Notes: generated from the letters alone by a model not told the origin. Counted from the stretch's first letter, positions 21,075 through 31,734 are shown. The stretch is 64,000 nt of DNA from Ichthyophis bannanicus (GCA_033557465.1 CM066041.1:154169532-154233531), one strand, 5' to 3'. A program made the numbers and translations.

Positions 21075-22318
21075 AAACCATCATAAAGAATAAAATTACT
21101 CAGCATGTAGATAGTTATGACCTAATGGGAGACAGCCAACATGGCTTTAGACAAGGAAGATCTTGTCTTACTAATCTGTTATGTTTCTTTGAAGGAGTGA
21201 TTAATCAGGTGGACAAAGGTGAGTCGATTGATATTGTGTATCTGGACTTTCAGAAAGCCTTTGACAAGGTCCCTCATCAGAGACTTTTGGCAAAACTAAA
21301 GAGTCATGGGATAGGAGGCAGTGTACTATTGTGGATCAGGAACTGGTTAAAAGATAGAAAGCAGAGGGTAGGGCTAAATGGCCAATTTTCCCAATGGAGA
21401 AAGGTGAATAGTGGTGTACCCCAGGGATCTGTGCTGGGTCAGCTGCTTTTTGACATATTCATAAATGACCTGGAAAGTGGAATAACGAGTGAGGTTATCA
21501 AATTTGCAGATCACACAAAACTATTTAAAGTTGTTAAAACCCAAGAGGATTGTGGAAAATTGCAAGAGGATCTTGATAAATTGGAAGACTGGGCATCAAA
21601 ATGGCAGATGAAATTTAATGTGGACAAGTGCAAGGTTATGCACCTAGGGAAGAACAACCCAAACTATGGTTACACGATGGAAGGTTCCACATTAGGAACC
21701 ACCACCCAGGAAAAAGATTTAGGAGTCATTGTGGATACCATGTTAAAACCCTTGGCCCAATGTGCAGCGGCGACCAAGAGAGCAAATAGAATGCTAGGTA
21801 TGATAAGGAAAGGAATGGAAAATAAAACAAAAGATATTATAATGCCTCTATATCGTTCCATGGTGAGACCGCACCTTGAATATTGTGTGCAATTTTGGTC
21901 GCCGTATCTTAAAAAGGATATAGCGATTTTAGAAAAGGTTCAGAGAAGAGCCACCAAAATGGTAAAGGGGATGGAAGGATACTCCTATGAAGAAAGGCTA
22001 AAAAGATTAGGGCTCTTTAACCTGGAAAAGAGACGGCTGAGGGGAGATATGATAGAAGTCTATAAATTAATGAACGGAGTGGAACGGGTAAACGTAGATC
22101 GATTGTTTACCTTATCAGAATATAGAAAGACTAGGGGACATGCAATGAAGCTACAGGGTAAACTATTTAAGACTAATAAAAGAAAATATTTTTTCACTCA
22201 ACGTGTAATCAAACTCTGGAATTTGTTACCGGAGGATGTAGTAAAGGCTGTTAGTATAGCTGGGTTTAAAAAAGGTTTGGACAAGTTCCTGGAGGAAAGG
22301 TCCATAAGCCATTATTAA
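21068..22318 (+). pseudogene. CR1 ORF2 part 2: RT core and C-terminus
   Basis: This 416-codon frame overlaps part 1 by 7 bp. [15 protein letters not shown] lies at residues about 25-39 and the first catalytic aspartate in [17 protein letters not shown] at about 56. [19 protein letters not shown] lies near residue 117, and then [12 protein letters not shown]. The second aspartate of the usual F-x-D-D is histidine (codon 21512-21514), which should abolish polymerisation. The C-terminal region carries [29 protein letters not shown] and [21 protein letters not shown]. The stop is at 22318. The tail follows after 116 bp. Confidence 0.92.
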
Positions 22319-22439
22319 GAAGGGACCCAGGAAACTGCTAGGTACGTATGACCTAGATTGGCCACTGTTTGAAACAGAATACTGGGCTTGATGGACCTTG
22401 GTCTGACCCAGTATGGCATATCTTATGTTCTTATCTAAC

Positions 22440-22934
22440 TTGCTAACACTTCTGTTGTTTGCGTTGTTTGTCATTAGGTTGCTTTTTCTGTTTCCTGACG
22501 GATGCTTTTTTGGCAACCGCCTCTCTGACCTTGATTTTAAACTATGCTGACAGTTTTTTAACCTTTCTTCCACTTTTCTTAAAGAATGGAATACATCTGG
22601 GCTTCCAAGATAGTACTTTTAAAACAATGCCAATGCTTGATGTAAATCTTTAACTTTTGCAGCTGCTCCTTTTTAGTTTTTTTCTTAACTATTTTCCTCA
22701 TTTTATCATAAACTCCCTTTTGAAAGTTAAAAGGTAGTACTGTGGATTTCCCTGCTGTCTTTCTTCCATTTATTAATTCAAATGTGATCATACTATGATC
22801 ACTATTGTATAGTGGCCCCAAAACCCTTACCTCTCGCACCAGTTCCAAAATAGCTTCCCCTCTTGTTGGTTCATGAACCAGCTGCTCCAAGAAGCAGTCA
22901 CTTATTTCATCTAGAAACTTTATCTCCCTGGTAT
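22440..22934 (-). mobile_element. CR1 copy A (minus strand), middle part
   Basis: It is collinear in reverse with about 20510-20010 of copy B: the end of the endonuclease and the linker. The frame 22579-22890 reads EQLVHEPTRGEAILELV and SDHSMITFEL. It ends where an L2 element begins. About 18 bp of CR1 sequence are missing at that junction compared with copy B. Confidence 0.86.
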
Positions 22935-24537
22935 GTTACTACTACTACTACTGAGCATTTGTATAGCACTACAAGATATACGCAGCACTGCATAGACGTG
23001 TAAAAGACAGTCCCTACTCATCAGAGCTTATAATCTAGTCAAAACAGACCACACAGAAGATGTAGACAGGGATACATCTAGGGAGAATGCTAAGAAACAC
23101 AAGGAGATCATTTGAGTCGAGATCCGAAAGCGACAGCGAAGAGGTGAGTTTTAAGCCTAAATTTGTAAAGAGTCAGAGAAGGCGCCTGGTATACAGACTC
23201 AGGTAGTTTGTTCCGGGCGTAAGGTGCAGCAAGGTGAAAGGAGCGAAGTCTGGAGTTAGCAGTAGAAGAGAAGGGCACAGATAGAAGCAATTTGCCAGAT
23301 CAGCGGAGTAGGGAGAGATAAGAGAAAAAATGTAGTGAGGAGCTGCAGAGTCAATGTACTTATAGGTCAGCAGGAGAAGTTTGAAATGGATGTGGAAACA
23401 GATAGGGAGCCAATGAAGTGATTTGAGAAGAGGGTAATATGAGCATGATGAAATTGGTGGAAGATTAGCCGCGCAGCAGAGTGCTGAACAGATTGAAGGG
23501 GAGAGAGATGATTCAAAGGGAGACCAGCTAGGAGAAGGTTACAGCAGTCAAGACGGGAGGTAATTAAGGAGTGAATAAGTGTCTTAATAGTGTGTTCAGA
23601 AAGGAATGGGCAGATTTTGTTGATGTTATAGAGAAAAAATGGCAGGTCTTAGCTATCAGATGGATGTGTGTGGAGAAGGAGAGAGAAAAGTCAAAGACAA
23701 CCCCAAGGTTGCGAGCTGAGGAAACAGGAAAGAGTAGAGCGTTATCCACAGAGACTGAGAAAGGAGGAAGAGGAAAGGAGATATTAGGGGGAAAAATAAG
23801 CAGTTCAGTTTTGCCATGTTCAATTTCAAGCGGCGGTGAGACATCCAGGCAGAGATCCAGGTCTGGATTGCCGGAGAGATTTCAGGCATAGAGTGGTAGA
23901 TCTGGGAATCATCAGCATAAAGGTGGTACTGAAAGCCATGGGAAGAGATGAACGCACCAAAGGACTGTGTATATAGAGAGAAAAGGAGTAGACCCAAGAC
24001 AGATCCTTGGGGTACAGCAACTGAGAGCGGGATAGCAGCAGAGGAGGAGCCACCAGAACAAACACAAAGAGTGATAGGAGAAATAAGAGGAGAACCAGGA
24101 TAGTACAGAGTCCTTAAAACCAAGCGAGAACAGGGTACCAAGGAGAAGGTTGTGGTTAACAGTGTTAAAAGCAGCAGAGATGTCAAGAAGGATGAGGACA
24201 GAGTAAAGGCCCTTGGATTTTGCTAGGAACAAGACACTGGAGACTTTGGCAAGAGCCGTTTCAGTACAGTGTAAAGGACGAAAGCTATATTGTAAAGGAT
24301 CCAGGAGGGCATGAGAGGAGAGGAAGTCAAGGCAGTGGCAGTGAACCGCACATTCAAGTAGTTTAGAAACGAAGGGGAGGAGGGAGATGGGTCGATAATT
24401 AGAAGGACAGGTAGGATCAAGTGAGGAGAGGTGTAACTATAGCATGCTTAGAGGCTGCAGGGACAGTTGCAGTGGAGAGTGATAGGTTGAGAATATGAGA
24501 AATGGAAGGGACAACAGTGGAGGAGATGGGGCTTAGG
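22935..24537 (-). mobile_element. L2-type LINE inserted into CR1 copy A
   Basis: The 3' end at 22935 shows a (TAG/CTA)n tail, then GTAGTGCTATACAAATGCTC-type 3' UTR (complement). Minus frames carry [17 protein letters not shown] (about 24180), [15 protein letters not shown] (about 24000), [20 protein letters not shown] with both aspartates (about 23900) and [11 protein letters not shown]. The C-terminus is APYARNKLPESVYQAPSLT (23108-23290). Frameshifts break it. It is 5'-truncated inside the linker. No clear target duplication is found. Confidence 0.88.
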
Positions 24538-25255
24538 AGACCCATTCAATACTAGGGTAATTGAAATCACCCATTATTTCCATGTTGTAACTTTTGTTAG
24601 TTTCCCTGATTTCTTTTAGCATTTCATCATCCATCTGTTCATTCTGGCCAGGCAGTCGGTAGTACACCCCCACTACTGTCGCCTTCCACTTTTTACATTG
24701 AACTTCTATCCATAGAGATTCTACAGTGTATTTTGTTTCCTGAAGAACTTTAATCCTGTGTGACTCAATGCCCTCTCTAACAGAGTGCAACCCCTCCACC
24801 AATTTGATCTACTCTTATCATTGCAAAATAGTTTGTACCCAGGTATCACAGTGGCCCATTGGTTGTCCTCCTTTCCTCAGGTCTATTAGATGCCAATTAT
24901 ATCTAACCTTTCGTTTAATGCTATATATTATAGCTCATCTTATTTTTTAGACTTCTAGCATTTGCACACAGGCATTTTAGAGGTTGTATTTTATTCATAT
25001 CAATCTGGTTATCAGTTGATAAGTGTAATTTGGAATCTTTTGGCTCTGTACTGAAGGACATCTGGGTTACTTGTTATCTTTGTTGGAACCTCTGTCAGGA
25101 TGCGCTAACGTCCCTGTTTTGCTAGTATCCTTCAAGGATACATCTTTCTGAATTCTGCGCTTTTGGGCGACTGTTGGCCTACTCCTACTAACTAGTTTAA
25201 AAGCTGCTCTATCAAACTAGATAAAGCTATCAGCAACTGTTGGCTTTCCCCTATC
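24538..25255 (-). mobile_element. CR1 copy A (minus strand), 5' part
   Basis: It continues copy A after the L2 insertion. Frame 24533-24802 reads EIMGDFNYPSIEWVS, YYRLPGQNEQMDDEMLKEI and VESLWIEV, the N-terminal endonuclease half. From about 25110 the complement reads AAAAGCGCAGAATTC-like text, then GATAGAGCAGCTTTTAAACT, matching the ORF1-ORF2 junction of copy B (about 19300-19390). It ends near 25255 at the minisatellite. Confidence 0.85.
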
Positions 25256-25259
25256 AGCT

Positions 25260-25485
25260 CATGTCACACTCCCTCTCTCCCTTCTCCACTAGAGAACAGG
25301 TACACCACAGGCAGCAGCTGTACGAGATCATCTAACCCACAGCAACATACACTCCTCCCCAGTAGAGGACAGAAACAGTACAGGTGACAGCTCTGTGAGT
25401 GCAGCACACACACACTAGAGACCAAGTACAGCACCGACAACAGCAGCCATGAGCTCATCTCTCACACACAGCCCCATAGAGACCA
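25260..25485. repeat. Minisatellite, about 75-bp unit (middle block)
   Basis: It carries the same ACTAGAGAACAGGTACACCA, GGCAGCAGCTGTACGAG and CATCTCTCACACAC words as 16600-16985, on the other side of the CR1/L2 nest. Confidence 0.78.
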
Positions 25486-25743
25486 AGTCAAAGAAAAGCA
25501 GGGTGGAATAAATGTTCGATACTGCACAATAGATCAATGGGCAATTTATTTCTTCATGACCACGGCAAATCACTACACGATCATCGTGTTTCATTTGAAG
25601 GATTTCATATGGGGTATTAGTTAAAGGCGTATCTCAATGCTAAAGATCCACTCCCTTTGAGCTTGAAACGCAGTTGCTAATAAAGGAGGAACTTTTTGTA
25701 TAGTGAAAATACAGACCCATGCTTTAGAGGCAAAGAAAAGCAG
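25486..25743. mobile_element. Short insertion in the minisatellite with 13-bp direct repeats
   Basis: CAAAGAAAAGCAG occurs at both edges (about 25489-25501 and 25731-25743), and the ~230 bp between is unrelated to the minisatellite. It contains GAGCTTGAAACGCAG, resembling the CCCGAAACGCAG in the PLE arms, so a small PLE-related piece is possible. No frame or TIR is seen. Confidence 0.6.
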
Positions 25744-25985
25744 CACAGGCGGCTCATCTCACACACACCTGTCCAGTAGAGACCAGGTACAGCACAGGCG
25801 GAAGCAGCAACAGTACGAGCTCATTTAACACATGCAGACACCCCCCCCCCCCTATTATAGAGACCAGGTACAGCAGAGGTGGTAGCAGTACAAGCTCATC
25901 TCACGCGCACACACACACACACAGCCTCTGCTCCTGTAGAGACCAGGTACAGCACTGGTAGCAGCAGTACGAGCTCATCTCATTT
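25744..25985. repeat. Minisatellite, about 75-bp unit (right block)
   Basis: Three further copies include GTAGAGACCAGGTACAGCAC with GAGCTCATCT, plus a C-run (about 25842-25852) and a (CA)n run (about 25908-25922). Confidence 0.78.
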
Positions 25986-26019
25986 TTCCTAGCAAGGTTT
26001 CCTTAAATAGTAACCTTAC

Positions 26020-26227
26020 TTTTTTTGTGTGTGCCTTTGAGTCGGTGCTAACTCCTGGTGACCCAGCAGTTCCTGGTTTTTCTTGGCAATGTGGCCAGGC
26101 CTTTCTTCTGAGGCAATGGTGGGTTAAGTGAATTGTCCAAGGCTACAGGGAGTGCCAGTGGGGATTGAACCCTAGTCTCCTGGTTACCAAGCAAGTGCTC
26201 TAACAACTAGGCTTCTCCTCCAGTCCT
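26020..26227 (-). mobile_element. tRNA-derived SINE with RTE-type tail
   Basis: Read on the minus strand it starts near 26222 with GGAGAAGCCTAGTTGTTAGA (A-box-like) and has GGGTTCAATCCCCACT (B-box-like). A body related to the SINE at 61160 follows (ACTCCCTGTAGCCTTGG, CCATTGCCTCAGAAG), and it ends in CACCAGGAGTTAGCACCGAC-TCAAAGGCAC then a T-run complement. That tail resembles the 3' end of the RTE LINE at 57112. GTAACCTTRC flanks it (26010-26019 and 26228-26237). Confidence 0.82.
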
Positions 26228-26304
26228 GTAACCTTGCTAGAGGACAGAAACTGCTATTGTTTAAATGCTGTCAGCTGATATTGCCTTCCAGTCCTCCTGC
26301 AGAT

Positions 26305-26667
26305 GAGGGCATGTTTATTAAAGCTTGTGTTAGTAACACGTGTTTGTGCTGCATTTCCTGCTTACTTAATGGGGCATACACCTGTCCCCCCTGTATTTAT
26401 CATAGTGCAATGACGCTGCCCCTTGTAAGCTGGCATGCAGGTGGCACTAAGGGCAGCAAGCACAGTTAGTTCAAGCTACTAACGCCCATGGTAGCCACAG
26501 CTTGCCATCAGCGCCTCTGATCTATCGGTCCCACCCAGTCCCCACACATGGTACCCAGTTAGTATAGTATTTTTAGCACAGGGGCCAATGCCTCTTTTTA
26601 GTGTGGCACCCAAAGAATACATAAAAACCTGTGCTACTGGGTAGCTCACTTTAGTAAACATGCCCCA
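26305..26667. mobile_element. Candidate MITE with ~18-bp terminal inverted repeats
   Basis: GGGCATGTTTATTAAAGC (from 26307) pairs with CTTTAGTAAACATGCCCC (26649-26666) with one mismatch. No matching flanking duplication was found, so the superfamily is undecided. No coding content. Confidence 0.4.
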
Positions 26668-28431
26668 TTGCGTGTTCGTTCAAGTCTTCCTCTCATTTGA
26701 TATTTCTTGTAAAAAGTGCTCTGGAATATGATCCCTAGGGGTTTCTCCATTTTGAATCTTAAGAAAAACGTGAAGTACAGTGGCAGTAATGGCATAAAAT
26801 CTATTATTGAACAGAGACTAAAATGAAATTGGGGGGAAGGGAGAGGATAATTACCTTTAGTCCCCAGGACCAGGATAACACAGTAAGCAAGGTAAGCATG
26901 ACAAGGAGGCACTGATCTTTGGAGGGTGCCAAAATGCAGGAAAAAAAAGAAAATAAAAAATGAGAAAAATAAACAGCAAAAAGTAAGAGAAACATTAAAA
27001 ACTAAGGTGTTATCAGAAACAGCATTGTGGTTGCAACTATGAGTCATTGGCTATTGAGTGAGAGAGAGAGAAGGGCTTCAAGCAATACATTGGGGGGGGG
27101 GGGACAGAAACCATAGCATTGACTCTGCAAATTGGTGTCTCAATACACTGTTTGCCAAGGTGTATATGTACCTGCTCATCCAGAAAGACAACCTCATACC
27201 TGGCTAAGTGGTTAGGCTACATCTCTCCTGCTACTGAAGCCTTACAAATATGCTTTGGAAACAAGATGGAAGCAACAACACATCAGCACACAGAAATAAT
27301 GCAGCAATGACGGCTAAAGGCATCTGAGCAAGATAAACGCATTATTAAAACATCTAAATAAAGCCTTAAGACACAGAACAGTCATTTCCTGGAGGACCAT
27401 TTAGATCCGTCAGCTAGTGAAATACAATAGCTTGTCACCTGTAAGTGCTGTCCGCCTCCCCACAGCTCTGCCACTCAGTGGAAAGGAGTGCAGGATGGCC
27501 ACCTGTGCTGTCTCCCCATCAAGAGCTCTCCCTATCTTTCCAGCAGAAATGAAAACAGCTCCTCTTCAGCTCCTTACAGCACAGGGCGGAGCAATAATCC
27601 ACTGAGCTGGAGATAATTAAAGTGACAGTGTGCTTGGGTTAGCTGTTGTAGATAATACTCTGCTACAGATATCCGCAAATACAATTGCAAGCATGCAGGA
27701 CAATTTAATTATCCCCTCTTAAAAATTTACATTAGGTTTTTAACAGTTTTGTTTCTGTACAAATGTTAACTTCACTTCCAGTGTAATAAGATAATGATAT
27801 GCAAAAACAGCTTAAGTACAAAAATCTGGAAATCAAAAAATGTGTTACAAATGAAAGTAAACTTTGAAATTTGCTTGACTTCAATTTTAACTTCAGCTTT
27901 AAAACTTCTGTTACCTGTACTTTCACTTCTGGAGGTGAAGTTTCCATGCTATTGGGGAAGCAAACAGTTGCACTAATCTTTAGCACAGTTTGTTGCACTG
28001 GAAGTAATTCTGCATGTAGCTCATTAGCCTGCATTTCCACAGTGGTTTATTTCTGCGTTGATGCTAATTTTGTGTTTGTGCTTTGATGCTAATTGTGCGC
28101 GCTTATTTTTGCTACATGGGAAGTAATCACTGTGCACAAAAAATCTGTGATAAACTGGACATAAATAACTGTGCTGAGATAAACGCAGTTTATTACATTG
28201 GCCTTAGATTGTAAGCCCTCAAGGTATAGAGAACTACCTACTATGTCTGAATTAACTCATCTTAAGCTACCACTAAAAAAAGTTATAAACTAAATCCAAA
28301 TAATAAATGGTGCCCTCTCCTACTCCTGCATGGCCTTTTCTTCAGAGATCTGCTATAATTGTAGGGAGAGCTATTCAAAGCGCTTTAGCCAGTTAGCATA
28401 CTTACTCACCAATTAAAACATGCTCAGTCCC
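26668..28431. other. Unassigned, possibly unique DNA
   Basis: This is the longest stretch with no recognised repeat. It contains a G-run (27090-27103) and an A-rich patch (26938-26970). Frames of 60-133 codons (for example minus 26646-27047, minus 27732-28040) show hydrophobic or low-complexity strings and no domain. I see no splice-site-bounded exon that I could defend. Confidence 0.4.
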
Positions 28432-28746
28432 CATTTAAGACTAATAAGAGAAAATATTTTTTCACTCAACGCGTAATCAAACTCTCAAGTTCGTTACTGG
28501 AGGATGTAGTAAAAGCTGTTAGTGTAGCTGGGTTTAATAAGGTTTGGACAAGTTCCTGGAGGAAAGGCTCATAAACCATTATTAAAGAGGACCCAGGAAA
28601 TCCACTGCTTACCCCAGGACAAGCATTGTGGAACCTGTGTGCCTTTTTGGGAACCTGCTAGGTACTTGTGACCTGGAATGGGCACTGTTAAAAACAGGAT
28701 ACTGAGCTTGCTGGACCTAGTCTGACCCAGTATGGCATTTCTTATG
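28432..28746 (+). mobile_element. CR1-clade LINE 3' end
   Basis: It is collinear with about 22165-22430: AAGACTAATAAGAGAAAATA through GACCCAGTATGGCATTTCTT. A few indels break the C-terminal frame. Confidence 0.88.
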
Positions 28747-29309
28747 TAAAAACTGCCTGGTTAAAATCAGGGCAATTTGTGGGCAGATTGGGCGTGGTGA
28801 CTGTCGCTATCCGAAGGGCTGGCCCTATACTTGGTTCAAGGTGTTGGCACCCTAAGAAAACCTTAAGCCTTATACCCACCCCACCCCCATGGTTTAAATG
28901 CCTTGCTGTTACCGTTCCACAGTTAACAACTGAATATCACTGCTAACCAGATAGCGATGCTGCTGTCTGAACCTGGATATTCAGCATTGGAAACTGAATA
29001 AGTTCCAGCACTGAATATCCAGGATTAATTGAAGCGGTGGTGGCTAGGCACTTTACCTAGCCTAGCTGCCACTGTTGAATATGCCCCTGTAGTGGCTTCA
29101 TGGATGTCACCAATTTGAGGAGCAGCACTATTCACTGTTCCCACTCGAATACTACAAATATAATCTGGATGCTGTCAGTTTCCAGAATAGGGGAGGTTAC
29201 TTTCGGACAGTCATGTTCTGCTGGGAGGAAACTCCTCTGGGAGGGAAAATGCTGTACAGATGCATCTGGCTTAAATGTTCCTTGCTCATCGAGATGTCGT
29301 CTTCTTGAA
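28747..29309. other. Mostly unassigned; hAT-like remnant near 28812-28905
   Basis: GGCTGGCCCTATACTTGG and CTTAAGCCTTATACCC resemble parts of the small hAT-like element at 7130. The rest (to 29309) is not recognised. Confidence 0.4.
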
Positions 29310-29587
29310 GTTTCTTCAGTGTCTCTTTGTGAGGCACTATCACTGCCTTTTTTCTGCTGGCCATTCCTCTCCCTATGCACCCAAGCATCTTTCTGGCTTT
29401 CACCATGGCCTTTTCTACCTGTTTAGCTACTTTAAGATTGTCAGACACAATCACGCCCAGGTCCCGCTCTTCTTTTGTGGACAGAAGTACTTCACCCCAT
29501 ACACTGTACTGCTCCCTTGGATTTTTGCAGCCCAAATGCATGACCCTGCATTTTTTAGCATTAAATCTCGGCTGCCAAATTCTAGAC
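29310..29587 (-). mobile_element. CR1-clade LINE fragment (C-terminal ORF2)
   Basis: The minus frame (29197-29541) contains MHLGCKNPREQYSVWGEVLL, then KEERDLGVIVSDNLK and KARKMLGCIGRGMASRK. This is the subfamily of the CR1 at 47984. It stops at TTCTAGAC (29580-29587), where a hAT-like end begins. Confidence 0.86.
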
Positions 29588-30665
29588 CAGGGGTCTCAAA
29601 CTCAAATTGCTTTGAGGGCCAAATGAGGACTTGTAAAGTAACCCACGGGCCGCATAAGACGTGGGGCCTCATTTGCATAAATATTTGCATAATGTTACCA
29701 TACAAAGTGCAGACGTTAATGATGCACATTTCCCAGAGCTGACATATTCCAGTTAATAAATTCAAAATAGATATTTTTCTACCTTTTGTGCATTTTTTTC
29801 AGTTGCAATTGTTCCAGCCACTTTCTTCTGGTTTCTTCGTGTCTTCTGCTAACTCTCCATCGTCTGCTGTCCATTTGTCCTTTCTTCTCTCTTCTAGTTT
29901 TTTTCCATTCTCTCTCTACATCTGCTTTAACATACTAATCTTTCTCCTTTTGCTCCTTTCTCATTCCTATTTCATCCACTCAAATTTTACCCCTCCATCC
30001 TCAATCACCACTTACTCTCCCAATACCCGGCCAATTGTAGATTTTTCTTCCCTCCCACACAAAATATTTTTCCCCTCTCCATTTCACTCTCCCAGCTCCA
30101 TCCCATTCTAATCCTCCCCCAACATCAGCTCCCTTCTAGTTCCAGCCCCACCCAGCATCCCCTCCCTTCTAGTCCCCGCATCAGCCCATTTCCAGTCCTA
30201 TCCTAGCCCCACCATCAGCCCATTTCCTGTCCTAGCTCCCCCCCACTAAGCCCATTTCCAGTCCTAGCAACCCCCCAGTCCCTTACCATTTCTAGCCCCC
30301 CATAGCCCATTACAAGTCCTAAGCTCCCCAACAGCCCACTTCCAGTCCTAACCCTCCCATCACCCCATTTTCATTCTTAGCCCCCCCCATAGCCCATTAC
30401 CAGTCCTAACCCACCAATCAGCCCACCTCCAGTCCTAATCCCCATCAGCCCATTTCCAGTCCTAGACCCCACCATAGCCCATTACCAGTCCTAAACCCCC
30501 CCTGCCATTAGCCCACTTCCAGTCCTAACCCCCATTACCCCATTTCAGTCTTAGCCCCTCCATAGCTCATTACCAGTCCTAACTACCCCATCAGCCCACC
30601 TCCAGTCCTTCCTAACCCCCATCAGCCCATTTCCAATTCTTACCCCCCTCCCCCCCATCAGCCTA
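29588..30665. mobile_element. hAT-like element fragment with C-rich tandem array
   Basis: It starts CAGGGGTCTCAAACTC, a typical hAT terminus, directly after TTCTAGAC. Its next ~700 bp match, in reverse, about 59700-61050 of the 3.5-kb element at 57567. Shared words include CAGACGTTAATGATGCACAT, TTTCAGTTGCAATTG and ATTTGTCCTTTCTTCTCTCT. It is truncated before its other end, so no second terminus or duplication is found. Confidence 0.75.
30105..30662. repeat. C-rich tandem array, about 30-45-bp unit
   Basis: Repeats of AGCCCATTTCCAGTCCTA and CCCCCATAGCCCATTACC alternate. It is the complement of the G-rich array at 58110-59790 in the related hAT-like element. Confidence 0.85.
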
Positions 30666-31040
30666 GGTAAATTTTTTTTTTTTTTTTTAGAAAGAATCAT
30701 GTACATAACATAATTTGTAAATAGGAAACAAATTAAAGAGAAAAGAACAAATTATAAACCACTTCAAGGAGGAGTGCTGTAACTTAAACGAAGAGGAAAT
30801 GGTTTCAGGAGAAATAAACTAAATACTCCATAAAGAGACCCTACCCAACTTTATCCTTTAAAAATTCAATCAAATGTTCAGGGTCAAAAAACAAATATCT
30901 ATTACCCTGATGAACAATAAGACATTTACATGGAAAACGAAGATGAAAAACCGCGCCTACGGCCAACACACGCGGACGCAGCTCTAAAAACGCTTTGCGC
31001 CGCAGCTGTGTAGTCCTAGACACGTCAGGGAATACTTGAA
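30666..31040 (-). pseudogene. L1-clade ORF1 C-terminal fragment with A-tail
   Basis: The minus frame ending at 30841 reads IQVFPDVSRTTQLRRKAF (the first residues lie just upstream of the ATG at 31021-31023), then HLRFPCKCLIVHQGNRYLFF and DPEHLIEFLKDK. This is the layout of the L1 ORF1 RNA-binding C-terminal domain (the FPD-S block and then a basic helix). After the stop, about 150 bp of AT-rich 3' sequence lead to an A-run (T-run on plus at 30673-30690). No ORF2 lies between ORF1 and the A-tail. It sits inside a disrupted CR1. Confidence 0.72.
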
Positions 31041-31042
31041 TT

Positions 31043-31733
31043 GATTGACCACAAAACTAGTAGTTTTCAACCTCATCCTTACTTCTGCTTTTGTGTAAAG
31101 GGACCACATGTGCCTTTCTCCAGTCCTCTGGGACCATTCCCGACTCCAAAGAAGCATTGAAAAGGTTAGTCAATGGAGCCGCTAGAAAGTCCCCAAGTTC
31201 CTTCAGTATTCTCAGATGTATCCCATCCGGTACCATCGCTTTATCTACTTTTAGTTTAGCTAGTTCTTCATGACCATGGTCTTCTGAAAATCATTTGAGC
31301 CGCCTGTCACTTCTGTTCCTATTTCTGGGTGTTTTCACAAAACAGAAATATTTGTTAAGCAACTCTGCTTTATCCTCATCAACCTCTACATATTCCTTTC
31401 CTTCCTCCTTGAGTCTGACAATACCACTTTTGCCCTTCCTCCTCTCACTAACATATCCGAAAAATGTGTTTGTATTTTTGTTTTCCTGACTGCTTTGCTA
31501 GCTTCTCTAAGTTTTTCCAAATATAGATGACTATCTTCCTCTCTCTATGATCTCTTGTATTTCCTGAAGGCCTCCCTCTTTTTCTTCACCTTTTCAGCTA
31601 CTTCTTTTGAGAACCATAGCGGCCTCCTTTTCCTTTTACATTTATTTACCTTTCTAACAACAACAAAGTTTGTTGCCCTTAAAATATCCCCTTTCAGTTT
31701 TGCCCATTGTTCTCATCTATTGTACTGTCTTGA
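31043..31733 (-). mobile_element. CR1-clade LINE fragment (linker and N-terminal RT)
   Basis: It is collinear in reverse with about 37490-38190: the complement gives KCKRKRRPLWFSKEVAEKVK-like and LREASKAVRK residues in broken frames. It probably belongs to the same copy as 29310-29587. Compared with the copy at 37250, about 550 bp of RT are missing between the two pieces, where the hAT and L1 fragments now lie. Confidence 0.83.
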
Positions 31734-31734
31734 C

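Larger units (their letters stand above)
19109..22434 (+). mobile_element. CR1 copy B (plus strand), nearly complete ORF2
   Basis: It begins inside ORF1 at about 19109 and runs through ORF2 and the 3' UTR to the tail TTATGTTCTTAT at 22434. It has inserted into copy A of the same family in opposite orientation, so copy A lies on both sides. At 3.3 kb it is the longest CR1 here. ORF2 is dead through one frameshift and one active-site change. Confidence 0.9.

Noticed and set aside
27732..28040. 102-codon minus-strand frame
   Set aside because: AT-rich, with short internal ACTTC-type repeats and no known motif.
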